Below, one piece after another: positions 30,499 to 37,429 of a stretch of 37,429 nucleotides of DNA; within the stretch, counting starts at the first letter, position 1, and each line of letters opens with the position of its first letter. The notes under the pieces were generated by a model. The model worked only from the letters and a program-made list of their open reading frames with translations, was not told the origin of the DNA and made no database searches. This DNA is from Diphasiastrum complanatum (taxonomy: Eukaryota > Streptophyta > Lycopodiopsida > Lycopodiales > Lycopodiaceae): NCBI GenBank assembly GCA_029204225.1, contig MU835656.1, positions 1 through 37,429 on the forward strand. The letters are read 5' to 3'. A program made the translations under genes and the position numbers.

Positions 30499-31386
30499 GC
30501 AAGAGCTGTATTCTCGAGTCAGCTCTTCTCCGTCCGTCAGTGCTCGTAACTATTCAAGATGGTCCTCCATTATAGTCAGAGGTGTACTTCCAACAGATTA
30601 TCGCCTCAATCCTTTTTATATTTGAAGCTCTCCCTTCTGTCAGCCGGGCCCCACAGCTCTCTTTTCTTCTTTATTAAATCAGCTTCAATGAAAATATCCC
30701 TTCCTCAAACTTAGCACGCCCACATCACCTGAGGGCCAAGTAGGAACCAGGTCATTTGTGTCCAAGCAAGCACACGACAAACGGAACATACCAACCAAAG
30801 CAAACACAGAGGATCCCTCTCAAGCCACAAACCCCCCTGAGATCGGATGTAGGACCTTTGCCTAGCCGCGCCCACACAAATCTATCACAGAATTAGCCCA
30901 CGGGAAAACATCCATCCAACCATCCGTGCTTTCACCATTAAGCAGCACATTGCCTCAGTCACGCCCCACCACTTTTTGGTCGATAGCCCTTATAGCTAAA
31001 CGATCGGCAGCTATCCCGCACCGGCAGCTAACCACCCGTGCTTTACACCCGAATTTGAGCAGCATCTCTGTATCAATGGTTAACCCGTCCAGTTCGAATA
31101 TGTCGCCCCGCACCCCACAAGGTACAGACCATGCTTTCACCTACCTAGGCAGCACTTTGCCTCATCCGTCCTACGTGCAGACAGCGCCAGGCCTGAACCG
31201 CGAGAACTAACCGTGCTTACACCTCGAGGGCAGCACTTTGACTCATCAAGTCCCCCGTTCTGCCGACCACCCCGACCATGGATGCACCCGTGCTTACACT
31301 GTGGGCAGCACCTTGTGCAACGGTTGTCCTGACAAATCCCAAAACATGGCCATCCCTGTGAGACTTGCGTAGCTGACCGGCTAGTC
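30499..31386 (-). other. 890-nt leader with five repeated hairpin-like motifs
   Basis: Between PBS and gag. Five copies of a motif, in plus sense RTGCTTWCACC, a spacer of about 13-18 nt, then GCAGCACTTTG, at 30926-30948, 31038-31065, 31131-31155, 31213-31236 and 31290-31311. GTGCT and AGCAC in each copy can pair. Steps are 112, 93, 82 and 77 bp. No long open frame. Packaging, dimerisation or translation control are possible roles. Confidence 0.65.
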
Positions 31387-31399
31387 GGCTCTAATACCA
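31387..31399 (-). promoter_or_regulatory. Primer binding site
   Basis: Minus strand TGGTATTAGAGCC: one mismatch (T for C) from the initiator tRNA-Met type TGGTATCAGAGCC. Two bases (31400-31401) separate it from the LTR. Confidence 0.88.
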
Positions 31400-31401
31400 C
31401 A

Positions 31402-32321
31402 TTTTGTGCCGGCGCCTCAAAGGGTGCTGGGACTTGAGCGGTTTCCCCAACACGCGCTTAAGTCTAACATTCATCCATCATGCACTTACGTAAAAGCCAA
31501 CTCAGAAACGTAACAAGCTTAACCATTCAGACTTAAGAAAACTAGAATCCCAACCAACCCGAAAGCCATCTCAGAATTCGTCCCCAAAAGGTAACCAAAG
31601 GCAAAGACAAGCCACACATGAAACCCAAGGCATAGTGGTCGCCAAACTGACCAATTGGCATAGCGGCAAGCCCCATGTCGATGACAGGGACCCTTAGGCG
31701 CCAGCGACGCAAAAAGGTTGTAGTAAGGGTCCTTCCACTTGGACCAGTCCCGGAGGCGAAACCGAAATGGTAATCATCTCCAAGGATCAACTTCATTAGA
31801 TTTGGAAGAGGTTACATTCATACATAGACTGACCGGTCTCGGGGCCACCAACACGTGTTGGGCATTGTGCCTGGCTCGTGCTGGTAGAGGGAGCTGAGAC
31901 CTGGCGACTGGATTCCTGGCGCTGGTTGAGCTGCCCAAATTTCTGTCTGCCGGACTCCCCCTATAGTTCTGCTGTGATTCGGCGCACCCCCTCTGGTTTG
32001 AAACATAGTGCTTTCTGGTAAAGCACGCTTTTTAGGACTTAGTTTTTATTTTGCTGATTAAGCCTGGCAAGCCTGGCAAAATCAGTTTGGCTCCCGGACA
32101 TGGGTCCTGGGAGCCGTCCCGGCGGCCGAATCAACCTGCTTTCCTGACTAGGCCATGACTCGAGCTCCAGAGCTAGCTCATGACTTTGTGACTACTTGAC
32201 TGGCTCACCACAGGTCGGAGGCTCAGTCCTTGACGTTCTAACTTGCTCTGGGACCTTAGGGAGTGCCACCCCTTTGAGTCTTACAGGGCACGCTGGGTGC
32301 ACCCGAGTCAGCTTTACAACA
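31402..32321 (-). repeat. Right LTR (5' LTR in element sense), 920 bp
   Basis: Colinear with 27078-27997 without indels. Its inner end reads TTTTGTGCC instead of TGTTGCGCC, so the terminal dinucleotide has mutated (G to T at the second base). All other differences I counted are transitions. Confidence 0.95.
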
Positions 32322-32505
32322 CCACATCAAGCTGACAACCATGTGCACCTTGTGACCTTTGACTTAAGATTGTCAATAATATATTGAGTCAAGGCCTTCT
32401 TTTCCATGATGCCCACATCAAGCTGACTTGTATGTGCACCTTCTGACCTTTAACTTAAGATTGTCATTAATACCTTGAGTCAAAACTCCAAAAACCTTGA
32501 TTACT
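32322..32505 (+). repeat. Right target site duplication and 91-bp tandem repeat
   Basis: CCACA at 32322-32326 is the second target duplication. ACATCAAGCTGAC starts at 32324 and again at 32415 (91 bp apart), each followed by TATGTGCACCTT-like and GACCTTTRACTTAAGATTGT strings. AAGGCCTTCTTTTCCATGAT at 32394 also occurs left of the element at 27052, so the insertion was into a tandem array. Confidence 0.85.
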
Positions 32506-34414
32506 CTAAGATTCATAGATACAAATCAACCAAAGGGAGATCACAAAGGTTTTTTTAGCTTGTTTGTTTAATTTATATTCCTAACATATATGATTGCAAG
32601 AAATCACAACCACCATAATTCATGACAATTGTCTTAGATCTTTTACATCAATTAATAAATCAACAAATAGATCATTTTCTAGAAATCCTAAATAAAGAGG
32701 CAAAGTAGAGAGCAAACAATGAACAAATGGAGTCCATTTTATGTGATTAGAGTGTGTAGTAGAAGAGCATTAGAGTGTTCTATTGTGGTATTGGTTTCAT
32801 TCATACTCTAATAGCATTTTTGGCCTAGAAAATGTGTTTAATTTCGCAAACTTGTGTACATATTATAATAGTCAATAAATTGCTATTATCTTTTTGCTCT
32901 TATAAATGAATTTTTGTTTTCAATGTCTAAATATGAATGAACGAGCTATTGGCCTAATTTTGACGTTTTTATCAATCCATTATAGATGGTCTTATTGATT
33001 CTTGAAATGCTAACATGATAAATTGATGGGTAATTTCAAAAGATCATTCTATACAATATAAATTGTTAGAAAACTACCAAGATAATCCAATATTGTCTCA
33101 ACTTTAGCTCCTTGGCTTATAATTCTACAAAATTGGCTCAAACCTTGATATTTTGGTTGATCTGGCACTTTTCCCCCTAGTGGTTGTTGTTCTTGTTGTC
33201 TCATCTTCTCATCTCTTGTCCTTATTTTTTTTTTTCTTGGCTCATATGTTTTTTCTCTCCAAAATATACTCCAATTACCTCTTCAAATACTTCCAAATAT
33301 TTAAGATCAACGCTACTAAGAATGTAATGGATTGTATGCTTATCTTTTTTATTCACATGTGCACTTTCATTAGTTCCAACATATGTTGTTAAACATACTT
33401 GAAAAAATGTGTGTTCTGATGCATGTTATTAGTAGAATATACCACCCGCTTCATCATCTTTGAACATTGAATTGCAAGAAAGATGTATGCATATTAGAAG
33501 TTTTCTTATTAATCAAATTCCAAAAATACCAGCATGTTGATTTGAGTTCAACCATTCTCCCTATCAATGATCCACATGAGATAATTTATTGGTCGCTTAA
33601 AGTCTCATTCTACCCCTATTTGGAACTATCATTAAAACCAAGTGGTTTAGGTGTAGACTAAGATGATAGAAGAAGCTAACTAAGTAAAAAATGTAACTCC
33701 TCATAACTTGGGTCCTAAATAAATTATTATAATGTCCATGGCTCATTGCAACTAGTGTAGTGTATTTTTCTTTCATTTGACACATGCAAGTGAGACCCTC
33801 ACTCTTATTTGCCACGATGTTGATTATAGGCATTTTTGTCATAATAATAATTTTTTTTTTTTAAGATTGATTGAGAATATTATGATGGTTAGGTGGACAA
33901 TTTTAAAGAGGACAATCATCTAGTAGCAACATTGTGTCTTCAATCTTAAACCTAATTAAGGAGCAGTTAGGAAAGTTCATCCTTCTTGGTACCACTAATT
34001 GTAAAATCCTTATAGGAATATCTAGTCATGGGAAAGTGTCATATTAAACATCTACAAAGAATGATCAATCAACAATACAACAAATCTATTCTAATAAGAA
34101 AATGTTAATTCACAAATATTGATGGATATCAATCAGCAACAAAGAGCTTTACTAAGTTCAAAAAATAGACTGGACAACATTTATTATAAAAAGCAATAAA
34201 ATATTATGTTGTAAAATTTGTAAATGTAAGAGTAAATGGAGAGACTATAAATCCAAAAATTATTCAAGGGGACAAACCTATCCCCCATCATGATATACAT
34301 TGTAATCAAGTCTAACTTACTAACATGTATCTTGTTCTCTCAATAATTGGTACTTTAATTGATCTTAAGATACCTCACCATTATTTATTAAGGTGATCAT
34401 CTTCAAAACACATT
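32506..34414. other. A+T-rich DNA without recognised gene
   Basis: Stops in all frames, several homopolymer T/A runs (33227-33236, 33848-33862). Several open frames of 60-81 codons lack any recognisable motif. No LTR homologous to the copy E LTR was found here. Confidence 0.5.
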
Positions 34415-34536
34415 GAAGCTCTTATGTTGTTTCTACAAATTAGAAGCCTCAATACTAAAGTATCAATATCAAATCGAAGCTCTTATGTTGTTTCTACAAA
34501 TTTGAAGCCTCAATACTCAATACTTATCAAATCGAA
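34415..34536 (+). repeat. 61-bp tandem duplication
   Basis: GAAGCTCTTATGTTGTTTCT starts at 34415 and again at 34476, both followed by ACAAATTNGAAGCCTCAATA and a diverging tail. 34537-34918 shows no gene. Confidence 0.85.
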
Positions 34537-34918
34537 CCTTTACCATATCAACGTATGATGTAAACCACTTTTTCACAAAGACTTTTCATCAATCATTGAC
34601 TCTATTATGTCTTGATAATGTGTCTTTGGGTACCATTGGAATATTTTTTTAAGTCCATGTCAACAATACCAAAATAATAATTTTCAATTGTCTTAAGGCT
34701 TCATGAATAATACTTCATATGGCATATTTCCTCTAAGAGCTCCATCACTCCTCAAAGCTTTGATATTCAATGAGAATTCCATCTCAACATATGCTTTGAA
34801 TAATAGGAATTAATCATGCACCATGAATCTAGAAGACATGTGCATCTTGTGTGATCATCCTCCTTTGAAGACTTGGACACATAAGCAACATCAAGAGATT
34901 TTGCACTCTCTCTTGGGT

Positions 34919-35275
34919 TCAATTTGTAGATGCCTTCATGTCAAATTCCATATCTTCATCCTTCTTGATCACACAACTGTCAATGTGTAAATTGACATCA
35001 AGACCACCATCGAGTAATTTGCCAACACTTATAAGATTCTTTGTAATCTTGGGAATAAAAAGAACCTTGTGAAGAGATAGAACTTTTGATGATGCAAGCT
35101 TCAAGAAAATAGTCCCTAATCCAATTTTGCACTCTTGATCACTTGCAACATATATGGACTTCTTGATTCCTTCATAAGGCATAATAGTTGAAAAGGAATC
35201 CTTGGAGCTACACATATGTGAAGATGCTCCACTATCAATATAACAAGAGTCATCCATCTTGAAGGTGGAAGAGGA
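34919..35275 (-). pseudogene. Copia aspartic protease of copy E
   Basis: CYIDSGASSHMC has the intact DSGA active site (35236-35225), followed by LHKVLFIPKITKNLISVGKL, the normal copia protease C-terminal region. It is in frame with gag E, separated by one TAA at 35278-35276. The frame ends at 34919 just where the pre-integrase domain should start; nothing resembling WHKRLGH or integrase follows in the next 2.5 kb. It processes gag in an intact element. Confidence 0.88.
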
Positions 35276-36184
35276 TTATTTTGATGCCATAAGTGAGCAT
35301 TCTCCATCACTTGCAATAAAGTCTTCTTTCTCATGAGATATGTTGGCTTGCTTGAATTGATTCTTCTTCTTGAAGCAATTGGTGGCATAGTGGCCTTTCT
35401 TGCCACAAAAGAAACACTTCACATCTTTTTTCTTCTTCTTTAAAGTAGAATATTGAGAGGAATCATCATCCTGTTCATCTTGGTCTTTTGCTTTGTCCTT
35501 AGAGAAGTGTTGGTGTTGCTTTTTGCTCCTCTCTTTGTGCCTGACAAATAAAACTTTGTCATCACCATTATGATTGAGTGACAATTTGTCCATCCTTAAT
35601 AGCTTGTTCTCATGCCTTGATTCTTCATCCATTAGCACTCTTTGCAAAGCCTCCAAAGTAGGTAGCTCCTCATTGATGGCATAAGATTGGACAAGGTTCT
35701 CATACTCATCTCTCAAGCCATTAAGTATGACTTGGACTAGCTCACTTTGATTTATAGATCCTCCAATGCAAGCAAGCTCCCTATGAGTATCTTTCACTCT
35801 CAACACATAATTAGTGGCATTCTCATCACTCTTTTGAGAACTTTGAAAGATTTGATTTCTAAGAGTGAGGAGCCTAGAGGTATTTTTGGCTTCATAAATA
35901 GCTTTGAGAGTATCCCAGGCTTGCTTGACCGGGTTGCAATCACCAATCTCTCTCAAAATCTCATTAGAGACATTCATCTTGATAAAGTGGAGAGCCAATA
36001 TCCTAGCTCTCTTCTTGTACTTTTGTACTTCTTGAAGGATTTGAGTCTCCTCCTCCATCCCAAGTACAATGTCCATCACATCTTGGAGTATCAAGATTGA
36101 CTCCATTCTAACCTTCCAAATAGAATAGTTGGAGGTAGATAGTCTTTCACTAAATTCCAATAGGTAGGAACCCATAGATGCCAT
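35276..36184 (-). CDS. Copia gag copy E, full length (UBN2-like with CCHC knuckle)
   Basis: 302 codons from the minus-strand ATG ending at 36184: MASMGSYLLEFSERLSTSN, YSIWKVRMESILILQDVM, an all-helical capsid-like region with SNEILREIGDCNPVKQAWDT, NTSRLLTLRNQIF, LVQVILNGLRDEYENLVQS. A Lys/Asp/Gln-rich linker follows, then the knuckle CFFCGKKGHYATNC (35416-35375). Uninterrupted, so it is the reference copy for A-D. The TAA ending it is in frame with the protease downstream (MASK, stop, SSSTFKMDDSCY), so gag and protease were probably one frame. It binds and packages element RNA. Confidence 0.92.
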   Translation of the reverse strand: MASMGSYLLEFSERLSTSNYSIWKVRMESILILQDVMDIVLGMEEETQILQEVQKYKKRARILALHFIKMNVSNEILREIGDCNPVKQAWDTLKAIYEAKNTSRLLTLRNQIFQSSQKSDENATNYVLRVKDTHRELACIGGSINQSELVQVILNGLRDEYENLVQSYAINEELPTLEALQRVLMDEESRHENKLLRMDKLSLNHNGDDKVLFVRHKERSKKQHQHFSKDKAKDQDEQDDDSSQYSTLKKKKKDVKCFFCGKKGHYATNCFKKKNQFKQANISHEKEDFIASDGECSLMASK

Positions 36185-36927
36185 GTAATAATGAAGACTC
36201 GTTGTGATTTAGACAGTAAAATGTTGCTTCTCTCTCACTATAGGATCCTTGAAAGGTGGACTACCAACTCCTATGCAAGATCTTGCAACAAAATGTGAGA
36301 TGGATCTCACTAGCCCTACCAATCTCTCTCAAACTAGATCAACCTCTCATCAATTGGAGTATAGGCAAATTTTGGGTCAAACTATCTTTGGCACGTGTGA
36401 AACACTCCAAGAATCCACAAATCACTCAAATACAAGCCAATTGTATGAAGTAAAGTGGCTATGACCTCAAAACGATGACTATATCTCAAATAGATGACAT
36501 TGGCAAGCCTCTTCTTGAATTTCTTGGTCAAATAAGCATAATAGAGTCAAAAGTAAAAGTGTCCAACCTGGTTGGATGCCCTACCCACCTTGATTCAATT
36601 GACTATAACTTCTGATTGGGAGATCCAATCACTATGAAGTCAATTGTTACACAAACTAGATCTAAATAGCTTTGAAAGTAGCTATCAACCACTAATTTTG
36701 GATCACACATGGAAGAGAACCACCAAAATGAATTGGGCTGTCCTTCACAACGTATTTGAGTAGGAAAATCTGTGTAGTACTATATTTGGTCCAATCCATA
36801 TGATAATGAACCCTCTTGATCCAAAAATCCTTGAGATAGCATGGGAGATGCAAACTACTCTCTCTAGATCTTGATTTTCATGAAATTTTTGAAACTTTGG
36901 ATGAAACAGGCATCAAACACTTAGGTA
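36185..36927 (-). other. Leader of copy E
   Basis: 743 bp between PBS and gag; the part nearest gag is shared with copies A and C. No open frame of note. Confidence 0.75.
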
Positions 36928-36940
36928 GGCTCTGATACCA
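36928..36940 (-). promoter_or_regulatory. Primer binding site of copy E
   Basis: GGCTCTGATACCA (plus), TGGTATCAGAGCC on the minus strand, a perfect initiator tRNA-Met site abutting the LTR. Confidence 0.92.
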
Positions 36941-37429
36941 TGTGACATTTCACATGTGTGGAAATGCCCTAATGTGTGTGAATGATCTCCTAAGCAAGCT
37001 TATGCACTTTTAGATCAATGCTAGATTGAAATCCAAGATCTAGATAAAAAATCTAAGACAAAGAGGCAAAGATAGATGCATAGATTGATAACCAAAGTAC
37101 TTTCACACATGGGAAAGTTATTCATGAAAAAACTAAGTAAATCCAAGCTCCTCTCCTCGAGTAGAGAGATGATAGACCACTTTTGGTCTCGAGTAGAGAG
37201 AGAGTGTAATACAAGCAAAATCCAAATTCTCAAATTTGACTCAAAAACTCAACTTAGATTATGATTGGAAAGAGGAGTACATATAAAACTCGTGGAGATC
37301 CTTCCTTGCATCCTATTGGACCCCTTAATCTTATCCTCTCTAATGCTATTGGATGAGTATGCATCCATCTTGCAATTCTATTGGACCCTTCATAAAGATA
37401 TCTCAATTTTGATTGGACCCTTTGACCAA
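36941..37429 (-). repeat. 5' LTR of copy E, cut by the window edge
   Basis: Starts TGTGACATTTCACATG next to the PBS and continues to the edge (at least 489 bp). Contains CTCGAGTAGAGAG at 37156 and 37188 (as in LTR D), a TACATATAAAACT string (37279-37291) and five ATTGG motifs (CCAAT on the minus strand) at 37264, 37315, 37348, 37380 and 37412. Confidence 0.8.

Larger units (their letters stand above)
27078..32321 (-). mobile_element. Complete gag-protease-only LTR retrotransposon (Ty3/gypsy-like gag)
   Basis: Two 920-bp LTRs in direct orientation (27078-27997 and 31402-32321) flank a 3.4-kb interior and are bounded by CCACA duplications. The PBS (31399-31387) and PPT (28010-27998) show it reads right to left. 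The interior holds a long leader, a gag frame, a knuckle plus protease-like frame and a short 3' part. There is no RT, RNase H or integrase and no room for them: only about 345 bp separate the last frame from the PPT. The LTRs differ at about 24 positions (2.6%), so it is the youngest element here. The layout matches the published idea of TR-GAG-type non-autonomous elements. Confidence 0.92.

Noticed and set aside
30001-30625. Plus-strand open frames over the gag gene
   Set aside because: Antisense shadows of a gag with clear domain motifs on the minus strand.
36249-36464. Plus-strand small open frames in the leader of copy E
   Set aside because: They overlap the conserved non-coding leader shared with copies A and C and have no motif.

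Overview
The window looks like intergenic, repeat-filled DNA from the nuclear genome of a land plant. The evidence is a pile-up of Ty1/copia and Ty3/gypsy LTR retrotransposon pieces, primer binding sites of the plant initiator-Met tRNA type (TGGTATCAGAGC), plant-type UBN2-like copia gag proteins, and an A+T-rich, stop-riddled background. A large-genome lineage such as a gymnosperm would fit the many old, decayed copies, but that is only a guess. I recognise no host gene, functional tRNA, rRNA or CRISPR array.

Layout. 1-3255: left-truncated, minus-strand gypsy-like element (RT scrap, PBS-like site, 379-bp LTR). 3367-3774: plus-strand copia RNase H scrap. 3900-4326: A+T-rich block, a tRNA-like T arm and a perfect (GA)76 microsatellite. 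4973-6604: internally deleted plus-strand copia element whose PBS has been triplicated in a 47-bp tandem repeat and runs straight into RT-RNase H. 6740-9000: minus-strand copia gag copies A and B; copy A carries a plus-strand RT fragment. 9240-9785: degenerate tandem array. 10319-10715: plus-strand RNase H plus polypurine tract. 11139-12636: minus-strand gag copy C followed by an unidentified coding-like tract. 13730-16930: long decayed minus-strand reading frame of unknown family. 17281-20392: minus-strand copia element whose RT-RNase H block has been inverted in place. 21597-23966: minus-strand gypsy element (integrase, protease, gag zinc knuckle) lacking RT. 24166-25820: gag copy D with leader, PBS and LTR. 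26195-26700: plus-strand RT scrap. 27078-32321: the best-preserved unit, a structurally complete 5.2-kb LTR element (920-bp LTRs, CCACA target duplication, PBS, PPT) encoding only gag and a protease-like domain. 34919-37429: gag copy E with protease, leader, PBS and an LTR running off the right edge.

Themes. RT is missing from, or displaced within, most elements here. All six copia RT/RNase H fragments of appreciable size that I read on the plus strand are separate from the five copies of one gag family, which are all on the minus strand. The best candidates for something undescribed are the gag-protease-only element with a repeated hairpin motif in its leader, the in-place pol inversion, the triplicated PBS, and two coding-like tracts (11139-12195 and 13730-16930) that I cannot assign.
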